Assembly (NCBI GenBank): GCA_019359275.1 | Contig: JAHHHP010000020.1 | Coordinates: forward strand, 17,098-81,097 | DNA: 64,000 nt | Direction: 5' to 3' | Source: Myxacorys chilensis ATA2-1-KO14 | GTDB lineage: Bacteria; Cyanobacteriota; Cyanobacteriia; Leptolyngbyales; Leptolyngbyaceae | In this document: positions 10,664-20,351 of the stretch, one piece after another | Layout of the letters: each line of letters starts with the position of its first letter | How positions within the stretch are numbered: the first letter of the stretch is position 1 | Notes under the pieces: model-generated | Database searches by the model: none | The model's input: only the letters and a program-made list of their open reading frames with translations | What the model was told of the DNA's origin: nothing | Translations under genes and position numbers: made by a program

Positions 10664-12581
10664 ATGCCGCCAAAGCTTCAGCGGGCACAGTTCCTTCAGA
10701 GTTGCGCAGAGCGCAACTCGGGATCTCAATCCAAAATGCAGCCCCTTGTCCTGGTGCCGATTCACACCACATCGATCCCTGGTGTTTCTCAGCCACAATT
10801 TGATAGCTAATCGACATACCCATCCCCGTGCCTTTACCCACTTCTTTGGTTGTAAAGAACGGATCAAAAATGCGTTGCTGCACTGCCGTAGACATCCCGT
10901 TTCCGTTGTCTGCAATGCAAATTCGGATGCGATCGCTGCCATAGCGTTGAGTCGTGATCCGAATCGTTAGCGGTGAGCATTCTAAATTCCTCGCCTCCTG
11001 TTCTTCTAAAGCGTCGATCGCATTGCTCAAAATATTCATAAACACTTGATTCAGTTGCCCTGCGTAGCATTCTACTTCTGGCAGATCGCCATATTCCCGA
11101 ATCACCTGCATTTCCGGGCGGTCTGAGGTTGCTTTGAGGCGGTGTTGCAAAATCAGCAACGTACTATCAATGCCCTCATGGATATCGACGGGCTTCACTT
11201 CTGAATGATCGAGGCGAGAAAAATTCCGCAGCGATAACACAATCTGACGAATGCGATCGGCACCCATTCGCATTGAGGCGACTGTTTTAGGTAAATCTTC
11301 AACTAAAAAAGGAAGATCGATTGCCTCTGCCTGCTGTTCAATTTCGGCATGGGGGCTTGGATAGTGTTTTTGATAAAGCTGAAGCAGATCCAGCAGATCA
11401 CCGACATACTCACGCACGTGGTTGAGATTGCCAAAAATAAAACTGACAGGATTGTTGATCTCGTGAGCAACACCCGCAACTAAGCTGCCAAGCGCAGACA
11501 TTTTCTCGCTTTGCACCAGTCGAAGCTGCGATCGCTGCAGTTGCTCTAAGGTGGCAGATAGTTTTGCCGTTCGTTCGCTAACTCGTTGCTCTAAAACTTC
11601 TTTAGATTGCTTGAGTTGTCGTTGTTCAAGCGCCTGCACTTGCCAGAGAATCACGATCATGGTGCCCGCAAGACCGAATATGACAAGGGCAATGACATCA
11701 AGCGATCGCAGCTTCGATTCAATATCCTCGCGCGGAATTACTAGCGCCATTGACCAGTTTGCTTCTTTTAGCGGTAGATAAGCGACATACTTTAACGTGC
11801 CGTCGATCGGGAGTAATTCAATTCCCTGCTGCTGTTTGATCATACGCTGTGCGATCGCAGCTAAATTGGAATCGGTGGCTTGAGCAAGATTGGAGGTGGA
11901 ATTCTTCACGCTCAGCATCAGTGTCGGATCGGGATGCGCGATCGCGCTGCCGTTTGAGTCAAGGGCGAAGGCGTAGCTATGATCGCCATAGCGAACGTTA
12001 TTGACCACTTGCGCGATGCGATCAAGTCGGATAACATTCTGAACCACGCCGATCGGTACACTCGCTGTATCAAACTCTTGCCGAATCGGAGCCGCAACGA
12101 TGATAGCGGGCAACTTCAGCGATCGACTAATCAGAGGGTCACTGATATTCGTGTGTCCAGCGATCGCTTTTTGAAAATACACCCGATCCCAGATATTAAT
12201 TGAGCCGCCGCCTATGACATTCCGCAGACCATTTGAGCGCGCCGTCACAATCTCGTAGCTATCACTAAAGCGCAATACTTCGGCTTTTAGGTAGGGTTCA
12301 GCTTGCGACCAATCCATCGATCGCACAGCCGGGGTGCTTGCCAGCGTTTCAATATGCGTTTTGAGGTTAGAGAGCCAGCGATCAAGGTCATCTCCGCCTT
12401 GCTGAACTTCTAAAAACGCATTGCGCTTGAGGCTTTCTAGCATAGTGTTCCGAACAACTTGGTAGCTGGAGTAAGCTGTGATACCTACAACCAGTGCTGT
12501 ACTACCAATCAAAAGCCGCATGAGGAGATTGCGCTTTGCATCAGGAATTGGTTTGAACCGTTTAAGCTTCATTACCCACAC
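10662..12581 (-). CDS. Cache-domain sensor histidine kinase
   Basis: Membrane sensor kinase of a two-component system. A first membrane segment (about residues 20-42) and a second (about 285-305) bracket a periplasmic dCache-like ligand-binding region. A short coiled coil leads to the HisKA dimerisation domain with the phospho-acceptor His in VAHEINNP (about residue 371) and a HATPase domain with the N box FMNILSNAIDALEE, G1 DNGNGMS, F box FDPFFTTKE and G2 GKGTGMGMSIS. No receiver domain is attached and no response regulator is adjacent, so the partner and ligand are unknown. The extracellular amino-acid binding lipoprotein just upstream on the same strand could be functionally linked; that is inference. 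Confidence 0.92.
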   Translation of the reverse strand: MWVMKLKRFKPIPDAKRNLLMRLLIGSTALVVGITAYSSYQVVRNTMLESLKRNAFLEVQQGGDDLDRWLSNLKTHIETLASTPAVRSMDWSQAEPYLKAEVLRFSDSYEIVTARSNGLRNVIGGGSINIWDRVYFQKAIAGHTNISDPLISRSLKLPAIIVAAPIRQEFDTASVPIGVVQNVIRLDRIAQVVNNVRYGDHSYAFALDSNGSAIAHPDPTLMLSVKNSTSNLAQATDSNLAAIAQRMIKQQQGIELLPIDGTLKYVAYLPLKEANWSMALVIPREDIESKLRSLDVIALVIFGLAGTMIVILWQVQALEQRQLKQSKEVLEQRVSERTAKLSATLEQLQRSQLRLVQSEKMSALGSLVAGVAHEINNPVSFIFGNLNHVREYVGDLLDLLQLYQKHYPSPHAEIEQQAEAIDLPFLVEDLPKTVASMRMGADRIRQIVLSLRNFSRLDHSEVKPVDIHEGIDSTLLILQHRLKATSDRPEMQVIREYGDLPEVECYAGQLNQVFMNILSNAIDALEEQEARNLECSPLTIRITTQRYGSDRIRICIADNGNGMSTAVQQRIFDPFFTTKEVGKGTGMGMSISYQIVAEKHQGSMWCESAPGQGAAFWIEIPSCALRNSEGTVPAEALAA

Positions 12582-12654
12582 GTAGGAAGTTGATTGGATG
12601 CGAGTTTGACAGAAACCTTTGTCACTGTCTCAGGTGATAGATGCAATGGACGAA

Positions 12655-13563
12655 TCACCGCTTTATCGGACTCGCGCTGATCGAGCGAAGGGGACGATCG
12701 CCTGGTAAAAGCGGCTCGGTCGGCAGCTGATCAAACGTGATCTTGAGCCATTTTTCCTGAAGTTTCTTCAGTTCTCCTCCTTGGCGCAAATCACCCAAAA
12801 AGCCATTCAGAAAATTAAGTAGCTCTTGGTTGCCTTTGTTAACTGCCCAGGCTGCATAAGATTTACGACCGACTCGTTCTCCTAACCCAAAGATTGCAGG
12901 CTTCTCATCGACCAAGACCGAGAGCGATACAATGTTGTGCAACACGGCATCTAGACGCTGATTCAGTAAATCTTGGTACGCTTCAGCAAACTTGCGATAC
13001 TGTTTCACCGGGCCAAGCTTGCCGCCTTTTTGTTTTAGTACTGCTTCAAGATCTGGCACGGCCGCAAACGAAGCCCCGCCTTGTTGTGCTCCTAGGGCTT
13101 TGTCAGCCAAATCTTGGAGCGTTTTAATTGAGGCATCGTCTTTGCGTTTGACATAGGCGATCGTTGATTCCGCGAACGGCGTCGTGAAATCCAATGTTTC
13201 TGCCCGCTCATCGGTAATCACCGCTGCTGTCAGCGCAACATCGTACTTTCCCTCTGCCACGCCCGGTAAAAGCCCTTGCCAAGGCACGATCTCCTGACGA
13301 ATCTCGAATGGCACTTGTTTTCTGAGGCGATCGAGCAGTTCGTGATCGAATCCCGTCGGCTTGCCATTGACGAGGAATTCAAAGGGCGGATAATCATCTT
13401 CGGTGGCAACGAGTAAATATCCGCGTTGCTGAATCTGCTTGAGTAGTGTGTCAGTGATCGCGATCGTTGGGCTACTCTGAGATTGCTGCACACATCCATG
13501 CGCGATCGAGGCAAGCAGTGTGCCAGCGCCAGCCTGAAGGAAAGCCCGTCTGCGAATGCTCAT
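12655..13563 (-). CDS. Amino-acid type extracellular solute-binding lipoprotein (SBP family 3)
   Basis: Periplasmic binding protein of the family that serves polar amino-acid ABC importers. From the chosen Met the N terminus MSIRRRAFLQAGAG has a twin-Arg-like and hydrophobic signal ending in a lipobox IAHGC, so it is probably lipid-anchored. The family 3 signature is clear: GFDHELLDRLRKQ near residue 85 and DFTTPFAESTIAYVKR further on. The frame is open upstream to 13650, but those residues precede the signal peptide and overlap the divergent methyltransferase gene. No permease or ATPase gene adjoins; the sensor kinase with a Cache domain follows 73 bases downstream. Confidence 0.9.
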   Translation of the reverse strand: MSIRRRAFLQAGAGTLLASIAHGCVQQSQSSPTIAITDTLLKQIQQRGYLLVATEDDYPPFEFLVNGKPTGFDHELLDRLRKQVPFEIRQEIVPWQGLLPGVAEGKYDVALTAAVITDERAETLDFTTPFAESTIAYVKRKDDASIKTLQDLADKALGAQQGGASFAAVPDLEAVLKQKGGKLGPVKQYRKFAEAYQDLLNQRLDAVLHNIVSLSVLVDEKPAIFGLGERVGRKSYAAWAVNKGNQELLNFLNGFLGDLRQGGELKKLQEKWLKITFDQLPTEPLLPGDRPLRSISASPIKR

Positions 13564-13648
13564 ATTAAGGGTGAATCCTATGGGTAAATCCCGGAGGTGA
13601 ATCCGCAATTTTATTTTCAAGAATGCCCTGACTGTGCTTGCGACAATC

Positions 13649-14425
13649 ATGCTTACTAGTCTTCAAAATCCGTTAGTTAAACAATTGCGTAAGCTACACC
13701 GCGCTAAAGAGCGACGCGAACAGCAGCTTTTTCTGTTGGAAGGAACGCATTTAGTTGAAGAGGCGTGCGCCGTCGGGTTGCCCCTCATGACCATTTGCTG
13801 TACAGAAATATGGCAGGCTCAACACCCTTCATTGTGGCAGCAGCTTCAGAATCGCTCTCAGCGGCTAGAAATAGCCAGTCCTGAAGTGGTAAAAGCGATC
13901 GCAACGACCGTTGAACCTGATGGCATTGTTGCCACCGCAGAACGCATTTATTCTCAGCCATTGGCACTCAAACGCTTTGGACTTGTTCTTGAAACAATTC
14001 AAGACCCTGGCAATCTTGGCACCATGATTCGGACGGCGGCGGCGGCGGGAGTAGAAGGACTTTTGCTCAGCGCAGATAGCGTGGATTTGGACAATCCAAA
14101 AGTGCTAAGAGCATCGGCGGGGCAATGGTTCCGGTTGCCGATGGGCGTTAGCTCCAACTTGAAGGCAGAAATTCTTAACGCCAAACAACAGGGCATGCAG
14201 ATCATCGCGACCGTTCCCACGGCAGCGCAAACCTACTGGGAAGTCGATTTTAGAAAACCAAGTCTGATTTTGATGGGAAATGAAGGAGCCGGGTTGTCTC
14301 GCCATCTGAACGAGCTTGCAGATGCTCAAGTGACTATTCCGTTAAGCCCAGGAGTGGAATCGCTCAATGTGGCGATCGCGGCAGCCCTCATGCTTTACGA
14401 AGCAAAACGACAGCAATCAGGCTGA
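13649..14425 (+). CDS. TrmH/SpoU family RNA 2'-O-methyltransferase
   Basis: SAM-dependent rRNA or tRNA ribose methyltransferase with the SPOUT trefoil knot. The N-terminal substrate-binding domain (MLTSLQNPLVKQLRKLHRAK) is followed by the catalytic domain with motif 1 ETIQDPGNLGTMIRTAAAAG, motif 2 LILMGNEGAGLS and motif 3 IPLSPGVESLNVAIAAAL. The exact target cannot be told from sequence. An in-frame ATG at 13634 would add five residues. It is convergent with, and overlaps by nine bases, the small gene at 14417. Confidence 0.94.
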   Translation: MLTSLQNPLVKQLRKLHRAKERREQQLFLLEGTHLVEEACAVGLPLMTICCTEIWQAQHPSLWQQLQNRSQRLEIASPEVVKAIATTVEPDGIVATAERIYSQPLALKRFGLVLETIQDPGNLGTMIRTAAAAGVEGLLLSADSVDLDNPKVLRASAGQWFRLPMGVSSNLKAEILNAKQQGMQIIATVPTAAQTYWEVDFRKPSLILMGNEGAGLSRHLNELADAQVTIPLSPGVESLNVAIAAALMLYEAKRQQSG

Positions 14426-14620
14426 TTCGCCCTTTGACTGCATAAACTGCTCAATGTCCGCCACTGCTTGCTCAAATTCCTCAAGCTGTACTGGCATTGC
14501 TGGTGCAGCTGTGGGTTGAGCCTTCGTCTTGGCTTCAGACTCAGATAGCGTTTCTTGCAGCTTATCGAGTGATTCCATAAATGCTTTAGCTGCTGCACGT
14601 CGCAGTTCTTGCTGTTCCAT
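14417..14620 (-). CDS. Small conserved hypothetical protein (67 aa)
   Basis: A 67-residue, acidic, largely helical protein with an Ala/Pro-rich centre: MEQQELRRAAAKAFMESLD at the N terminus and a LEEFEQAVADIEQFMQSK helix at the C terminus. I know of no function. It resembles small proteins of the same length in other cyanobacteria, and its codon use is ordinary. It overlaps the 3' end of the methyltransferase gene on the other strand. Confidence 0.72.
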   Translation of the reverse strand: MEQQELRRAAAKAFMESLDKLQETLSESEAKTKAQPTAAPAMPVQLEEFEQAVADIEQFMQSKGESA

Positions 14621-14896
14621 AATGCCTAACTCTTACTGAATGGACTGAGCCGTAAGCTCGCCTTGTAATCGCCTTGAGTCAACAGATTTCTTCAATCTGA
14701 GTAGACTAACCCTAACTATAGGTTCCACGGATTCTCCGCTCTGATTAGAATGCCCACTCCTGTCACAATCGGCTCATTTCATGATCGTCAGGTTGAGCAA
14801 ACTCTTCTTGAAGTGCCATGCCCAAAAGAATCTGTGTTGTCGAATTTACCCCTGGCAGTTGACAATAGATAGGGCAATAACCACCAGGAGGGCGAT

Positions 14897-16327
14897 GTGG
14901 CTAACGATTTTGATTTTGATTTGGTGATTGTTGGTGCAGGCGTTGGTGGACACGGTGCAGCACTCCATGCCGTGGATTGTGGACTCAAGACCGCGATCGT
15001 CGAAGCGGCAGATATGGGCGGAACCTGCGTCAATCGCGGCTGCATTCCGTCAAAAGCGTTGCTGGCAGCATCGGGGCGGGTGCGAGAATTGCGAAATGCC
15101 CACCATCTCAAGTCGCTAGGGATTGAAGTCGGTTCGGTTGGATTTGACCGCCAAGCGATCGCAGATCATGCGGCTGGAATTGTGCAGAAGCAACAGGACG
15201 GCCTCACCAACAGCTTAAAGCGGCTCAACGTTGATGTAATTCGCGGCTGGGCAAGAGTTTCAGGAGCGCAGAAGCTCAGCATCTCCACACCAGAAGGAGA
15301 AAAAACGATTACAGCAAAAGATATTATTCTCGCTCCGGGGTCAGTGCCGTTTGTGCCACCCGGGGCTGAGACAGACGGCAAAACCGTATTCACCAGCGAC
15401 GATGCGATTAAGTTAGAGTCGCTGCCGCCGTGGGTGGCGATCGTCGGTAGTGGCTACATCGGTCTAGAATTTGCGGATGTCTATACGGCGCTCGGTTGCG
15501 AAGTGACGATGATCGAAGCATTAGATCAACTGATGCCCGGATTTGATCCCGATATTGCAAAACTGGCACAGCGCATTCTCGTAACGCCGCGTGACATTGA
15601 GACCAAGGCTGGAGTGTTAGCGGCAAAAGTGACCCCTGGTTCTCCCGTTGTGATCGAACTGATTGACGCCAAAACCAAAGAACCCCTGGAAACGCTAGAA
15701 GTGGATGCCTGTCTAATCGCCACAGGTCGAATTCCTTTTGCGAAAGATTTAGGGCTGGAATCGGTGAGCGTGGAATTAGATCGACGAGGCTTCATTCCAG
15801 TGAACGATCGCATGGAAGTGCTGTCTAATGGCGAACCTGTGCCTCACTTGTGGGCAATTGGGGACGCGACCGGGAAAATGATGTTGGCTCATGCGGCGTC
15901 AGCTCAAGGCATTGCGGCGATCGAAAATATTTGCGGACGCGATCGCAGCATGGACTATCGCAGCATTCCCGCCGCCGCGTTTACCCATCCAGAGATCAGC
16001 TTTGTTGGCTTAACCGAGCCTCAAGCCAAGGAATTAGGACAGGCAGAAGGTTTCGAGGTAGCGACGGTGCGAACCTACTTTAAGGGCAATGCTAAAGCGA
16101 TCGCAGAAGGAGAATCGGAAGGAATTGCTAAAATTGTTTATCGCAAAGACACAGGCGAAGTTCTCGGCACTCACATCATCGGACTTCACGCGGCTGATTT
16201 AATTCAAGAAGCTGCAAATGCGATCGCCAATCGTCAATCGGTAAAATCGCTCGCATTCTCGGTTCACACCCATCCGACGCTGTCCGAAATTCTAGATGAA
16301 GCTTATAAGCGGGCAGCCGTTCATTAA
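14897..16327 (+). CDS. lpdA: Dihydrolipoyl dehydrogenase
   Basis: FAD-dependent E3 component that reoxidises dihydrolipoamide in the pyruvate dehydrogenase and glycine cleavage complexes. The 476-residue protein has the N-terminal FAD fold ([16 protein letters not shown]), the redox disulfide Cys44/Cys49 in [15 protein letters not shown], the NAD fold [13 protein letters not shown], the second FAD motif [10 protein letters not shown] and the C-terminal catalytic HTHPTLSEI (His459). The start is GTG with AGGAGG at 14887-14892. A REP-like palindrome and trpC follow. Confidence 0.97.
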   Translation: MANDFDFDLVIVGAGVGGHGAALHAVDCGLKTAIVEAADMGGTCVNRGCIPSKALLAASGRVRELRNAHHLKSLGIEVGSVGFDRQAIADHAAGIVQKQQDGLTNSLKRLNVDVIRGWARVSGAQKLSISTPEGEKTITAKDIILAPGSVPFVPPGAETDGKTVFTSDDAIKLESLPPWVAIVGSGYIGLEFADVYTALGCEVTMIEALDQLMPGFDPDIAKLAQRILVTPRDIETKAGVLAAKVTPGSPVVIELIDAKTKEPLETLEVDACLIATGRIPFAKDLGLESVSVELDRRGFIPVNDRMEVLSNGEPVPHLWAIGDATGKMMLAHAASAQGIAAIENICGRDRSMDYRSIPAAAFTHPEISFVGLTEPQAKELGQAEGFEVATVRTYFKGNAKAIAEGESEGIAKIVYRKDTGEVLGTHIIGLHAADLIQEAANAIANRQSVKSLAFSVHTHPTLSEILDEAYKRAAVH

Positions 16328-16346
16328 TGTACTTTGAATGTGTTTT

Positions 16347-16433
16347 GCCCTCACCCCCAACCCCTCTCCCACAGGGAGGGGAGCCGATCCTAATCTTGTT
16401 CCCTCTCCTGCGGGAGAGGGCTAGGGTGAGGGC
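16347..16433. repeat. REP-like palindromic intergenic repeat
   Basis: Outer arms of 10 bp (16347-16356 with 16424-16433) enclose two smaller hairpins, including the 8-bp stem 16401-16408/16413-16420. The C-rich CCCTCACCCCCAACCCC type of arm is the same as in the element at 50773, so both are members of one dispersed family. It lies between lpdA and trpC and could act as a transcript-end hairpin. Confidence 0.8.
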
Positions 16434-16483
16434 GCATTAATCGCCTCAACGTCATCCTCTCAACCCTTTTACCCTTGTGCAAC

Positions 16484-17368
16484 ATGGAAATTCGTCGTCG
16501 CCGTCCTAATCCTGCGATCGCGGTGCAGGAGTTACGATACCAAGTCAACGCGCCGGAAAATCAACCTCAAAATATTCTGGAAGAGATTGTTTGGCAAAAA
16601 GAAGTTGAAGTGACGCAGATGCGGGATAAGATACCCCTGAGCGAATTGCAGAAACAGGTTGCAGAAAGCGACTCTGTACCGCGTAACTTCTTAGCGGCTT
16701 TGCAAAACGGTAAAACTAACCCCGCCGTGATTGCAGAAGTCAAAAAGGCATCTCCTAGCAAAGGCGTGATTCGAGACGATTTTGATCCGGTTGCGATCGC
16801 CAAGGCTTACGCTTCTGGTGGGGCAACCTGTCTATCGGTCTTAACCGATAAAAAATTCTTTCAAGGAAGCTTTGAGAACTTAGCGCAAATTCGTGCGGCT
16901 GTCGATCTCCCGCTGTTGTGCAAAGACTTCATCGTTTATCCTTATCAAATGTATTGGGCAAAGTTGCAAGGCGCAGACGCCGTTTTACTGATTGCAGCAG
17001 TTTTACCTGATAAAGATTTGCAGTATTTCTTGAAGATTGTTAAAGCGTTGGGCATGACGGCGCTGATCGAAGTGCATACGCTTGACGAACTCGATCGGGT
17101 TCTTGGCTTAGACGGAGTAACGCTGATCGGTATTAACAATCGCAATCTTAAAGACTTCTCCGTTGACCTCAATACCACTAAGGCGATCTTGACAGCTCGT
17201 GGCGCTCAGCTTGCAGAACGAGGTATTCTTGCAGTGAGTGAGTCAGGTATCCATACCCCCGAAGACATTTCTCTCGTTCAATCAGCAGGTGCAACGGCGG
17301 TTCTCGTAGGAGAGTCATTGATTAAGCAATCCGATCCAGGGCAAGCACTACGGCAACTGATCGCATGA
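16484..17368 (+). CDS. trpC: Indole-3-glycerol phosphate synthase
   Basis: TrpC closes the indole ring by decarboxylating CdRP in tryptophan synthesis. The (beta/alpha)8 barrel motifs are present: [16 protein letters not shown] (catalytic Lys and phosphate-binding Ser), [31 protein letters not shown] and [13 protein letters not shown]. The start is taken at the ATG of [19 protein letters not shown], the usual cyanobacterial N terminus, rather than the upstream TTG at 16475. The N-terminal extension of about 30 residues before the barrel is normal for cyanobacteria. It is not clustered with other trp genes. Confidence 0.97.
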   Translation: MEIRRRRPNPAIAVQELRYQVNAPENQPQNILEEIVWQKEVEVTQMRDKIPLSELQKQVAESDSVPRNFLAALQNGKTNPAVIAEVKKASPSKGVIRDDFDPVAIAKAYASGGATCLSVLTDKKFFQGSFENLAQIRAAVDLPLLCKDFIVYPYQMYWAKLQGADAVLLIAAVLPDKDLQYFLKIVKALGMTALIEVHTLDELDRVLGLDGVTLIGINNRNLKDFSVDLNTTKAILTARGAQLAERGILAVSESGIHTPEDISLVQSAGATAVLVGESLIKQSDPGQALRQLIA

Positions 17369-17535
17369 CGTTGTCTATCTCAAGTTAGCGGCGAGGTAGC
17401 CACAAGTTAGCCACTAGGAGGCTAGACAGCCTCTAGTTAGTCTGCCATTTTTAAGAAAGATTGTGTTTTCGTCAACTTAGTCTTTAGATACTAAAATCTA
17501 GAGCTTTACTCTTTACCGCGATAGGTGAGCGTTAC

Positions 17536-17808
17536 ATGGAGCCAATTCCCCTTCCATCGCATATTCACTACGAATTACTGCTGCAACTTTTGGAGCGCCA
17601 AACGATGTCTGCAGTCAGCCAGCATCCTCACCAACGCGAACAGGTTCAGCAACTGATCGTCACCTTGCGAAAAGCCATTTCTCAGCAAAAGCATTTGGAG
17701 GAAACCTGCGATCGCTTGAGAGTTCCAGTTGAATATCGCTGGTCGCTCAATCGCGTCGATGCCCCCGAAGGCGCGATTAAAGTTCCTACGGAGGTGAAAA
17801 ATTCGTGA
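17536..17808 (+). CDS. Small conserved hypothetical protein (90 aa)
   Basis: A 90-residue soluble protein with mostly helical N-terminal part (MEPIPLPSHIHYELLLQLLE, then a Gln-rich helix) and a short C-terminal strand region around VPVEYRWSLNRVD. It resembles a small cyanobacteria-only family of unknown function (possibly DUF5340, recalled but not checked). It is followed by the coiled-coil protein gene in the same direction after 86 bases. Confidence 0.72.
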   Translation: MEPIPLPSHIHYELLLQLLERQTMSAVSQHPHQREQVQQLIVTLRKAISQQKHLEETCDRLRVPVEYRWSLNRVDAPEGAIKVPTEVKNS

Positions 17809-17894
17809 GGCATGTAAGCTGAAGACGTTCCGGTGGCGGAAACCGTTCTCCGCTGGGTGCTCGGGAGGCTTTTTTTGAGGAGGGATCGATCGAA

Positions 17895-18929
17895 GTGGCT
17901 GAGCCAAATCATGCAGAGCAGGCTGAGTTTGAGGCAGATGTCCTCGAACTAGCTGTGCCTGCAAGCGCACTAGCTCAACCGCCGGTCAGTCCAGAGAACA
18001 CATCGGAGGACACAGGGGATTTGACGCAGATGCAAGAGTGTGTGCAGCGTCAGATGAATCGCATTCGAGATTTAGAACATGCGTTAGATCAATCGCTCGC
18101 CAGTTTGGATGAGTTGCGCCTGCAAATTGTCGATCAAAACTTTTTAGAGCATCAGTTGGCTTCGACAGAAGAGTATGCCAATGTTCAAGAGCAGGCGATT
18201 CATCAGTTACGGCTGCAATTTGAGAGTCAAAAAGCCGAGCTAGAAGCGCAGATTCGGCAAACACAAGACCAGTTGGGAGCCGCCGAAGTCCTAGCGCAAA
18301 CGCAGCAACTTGAGCTAGAACGCCTCCGCACGAGTGGCATCCCGCTCTCAGAAGACGCGCTGGAGCAACTGGGCAAGAGTGCAACTGGGACAGAACCAAA
18401 GCCACGGGGATTGCAAAAAGCAAAGCCTCATGAGTGGCTGACGCCAAAAGACTGGCTGCGTCACACGCCAAAAGAGCGAGTGGCCGAGCTGGAAAACCAG
18501 GTTCAAGAATTAGAAGTTCAAGTTGCCAAACAGATTACAACCCAAGCGATGTTGCAACAGGCATGTCAGGAATTAGAGCGCGATCGCGAACAAAGCCAGC
18601 ACCGCATCGCTGAACTAGAACAGTATGCCGCCGAGATGCAGGAACAAATTTTAAGCCAAGCGCAGCAGGCGAGTGAGTATGAAACGGCGGTTCAGCACTG
18701 GAAGAATCGATTTTATGACATTCAGGATCAGGCACTAGCGCTGAAAAAATGGCTAGAAGAGCAGGGATCAGCGCTACCCGAGGAAATAACGGAGTTTTTA
18801 GCGTCGCTAGAAGAGGTGCCGGCAGCGGAACCTCAATCGACTCCGCGCCGAAATCCATTTAATGAAGATCTCAAAATTGATTTGCCGGACTTTCTAGCCC
18901 GTCGTCGCAATCGGAAATTCGGTTCGTAA
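17895..18929 (+). CDS. Long coiled-coil protein of unknown function
   Basis: A 344-residue acidic protein dominated by heptad-rich coiled coil (about residues 40-140 and 190-290) with high Gln, Glu and Ala. A break at about 150-190 holds a basic stretch (KPRGLQKAKPHEWLTPKDWL), and the C terminus ends in a basic tail (LPDFLARRRNRKFGS). There is no membrane segment. The GTG start is supported by an AGGAGGGA site about ten bases upstream. The form suggests a structural or scaffold role, but no family or function is recognised. Confidence 0.75.
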   Translation: MAEPNHAEQAEFEADVLELAVPASALAQPPVSPENTSEDTGDLTQMQECVQRQMNRIRDLEHALDQSLASLDELRLQIVDQNFLEHQLASTEEYANVQEQAIHQLRLQFESQKAELEAQIRQTQDQLGAAEVLAQTQQLELERLRTSGIPLSEDALEQLGKSATGTEPKPRGLQKAKPHEWLTPKDWLRHTPKERVAELENQVQELEVQVAKQITTQAMLQQACQELERDREQSQHRIAELEQYAAEMQEQILSQAQQASEYETAVQHWKNRFYDIQDQALALKKWLEEQGSALPEEITEFLASLEEVPAAEPQSTPRRNPFNEDLKIDLPDFLARRRNRKFGS

Positions 18930-19055
18930 GGTTCCATTCGCTGCCTTAAAGACGGGTATAAATTACAAAGTACGAATTACGAATTTCAGATATTGTGTAA
19001 TCCTGGATCATGCACAACAAACTGAACTTTCGTACCTAAAAAAGGACGCATTCTC

Positions 19056-20210
19056 ATGGACGATAAGCTAATGCTGATGATTCCGGGTCCAACGCCCGTG
19101 CCCGAACAAGTTTTGTTAGCAATGGCAAAGCATCCCATCGGGCATCGGAGCGGCGATTTTAGCAAGATTCAAGCTGAAATCGTGGAGAACTTGAAGTGGC
19201 TGCACCAGACGCAGAATGATGTGCTGATTTTGGCAGCAAGCGGCACGGGAGCGATGGAAGCCGGAATTATCAATTTTCTGAGTGCGGGCGATCGCGTGCT
19301 GGTTGGCTGTAATGGTAAGTTTGGCGATCGCTGGGCAGAAGTGTGTGACGCCTATGGCGTGCAAGCCGAACGAATTACTGCTGAATGGGGAAAGCCCCTC
19401 GATCCCGAACAGTTTCGCGAGAAATTAGAGAGCGATCGCGACAAGCAAATCAAAGCGGTGATTATCACTCACAGCGAAACGTCGGCGGGGGTGATTAACG
19501 ATTTAGAAACGATTAACCGCCATGTCAAAGCGCATGGAGAAGCGTTGATCATGGTTGATACTGTAACCAGTTTGGGCGCAACGAACGTTCCGGTTGACGA
19601 GTGGGGCTTAGATGTCGTCGGGTCGGGTTCTCAGAAAGGCTACATGATTCCGCCTGGATTGGGATTTGTAAGCGTCAGCGCCAAGGCGTGGGAAGCGTAT
19701 AAGACCGCTAAACTGCCCCGGTATTATTTGGATTTGGGCAAGTATCGCAAATCTGCTGCTAAAGATACGACCCCATTTACGCCCGCCATTAACATGTTTT
19801 TTGCTCTGCAAGTGGCATTGCGGATGATGAAAGCGGAAGGATTGGAGAATATCTTTGCGCGGCATCATCGGCAGTCGAAGGCAACTCGCGCCGCGATCGC
19901 GGCATTGGGTTTGCCGCTGTTCACCACCGACGAGTGTTCTAGTCCGGCGATTACAGCCGTTGCGCCAGATCGGGTAGAGGCTGAGCAAATTCGCTCAATT
20001 ATGCGGAAGCGGTTTGATATTGCCTTAGCTGGCGGACAAGATCATCTCAAAGGGAAGATCTTCCGCATTGGGCATCTGGGCTTTGTGGCAGACCGGGATA
20101 TTTTGAGCGCGATCGGGGCGTTAGAAGTGACGCTTCAAGAGTTGGGTTACGAGAGTTTTAGTCCAGGTGCAGGGGTTGCAGCGGCAGCAAAAGCGTTCAA
20201 CACGCTGTAA
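19056..20210 (+). CDS. Class V aminotransferase (alanine/serine-glyoxylate type)
   Basis: PLP-dependent aminotransferase of the alanine-glyoxylate/serine-pyruvate group, in cyanobacteria often mislabelled as a soluble hydrogenase subunit. It likely transfers an amino group to glyoxylate in photorespiration. The 384-residue length is normal. Features are the MIPGPTPVPEQVLLAM start, AASGTGAMEAGIINF for cofactor phosphate contact, VDTVTSLGAT with the cofactor-binding Asp, and the Schiff-base Lys194 in GSGSQKGYMIPPGL. AAAAAAGGA precedes the ATG. Donor specificity is not readable from sequence. Confidence 0.93.
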   Translation: MDDKLMLMIPGPTPVPEQVLLAMAKHPIGHRSGDFSKIQAEIVENLKWLHQTQNDVLILAASGTGAMEAGIINFLSAGDRVLVGCNGKFGDRWAEVCDAYGVQAERITAEWGKPLDPEQFREKLESDRDKQIKAVIITHSETSAGVINDLETINRHVKAHGEALIMVDTVTSLGATNVPVDEWGLDVVGSGSQKGYMIPPGLGFVSVSAKAWEAYKTAKLPRYYLDLGKYRKSAAKDTTPFTPAINMFFALQVALRMMKAEGLENIFARHHRQSKATRAAIAALGLPLFTTDECSSPAITAVAPDRVEAEQIRSIMRKRFDIALAGGQDHLKGKIFRIGHLGFVADRDILSAIGALEVTLQELGYESFSPGAGVAAAAKAFNTL

Positions 20211-20238
20211 TTTTTCTACACTGCAAGGCTCCTACACG

Positions 20239-20329
20239 GGTTCTGCCTTCTCGCATGTTGAGGGCAGAACCATCAGGACTCACACAAAGTTACTTACACA
20301 AAAGGTTTAACTGCCAATGTGTCAGTCCT
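20239..20329. other. Two adjacent hairpins between convergent genes
   Basis: A 9-bp perfect stem (20239-20247 with 20263-20271) is followed by a 12-bp stem with one mismatch (20275-20286 with 20318-20329). Neither has a T-run. They lie between the 3' ends of the aminotransferase and the convergent membrane-protein gene, and probably act as transcript ends or mRNA stabilisers. Confidence 0.55.
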
Positions 20330-20351
20330 GAACTTTGGTTATATCTTCAAA

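Noticed and set aside
19056..20210. Soluble hydrogenase subunit
   Set aside because: This historical label is misleading; the PLP lysine and fold motifs show a class V aminotransferase and no metal-binding motif is present.
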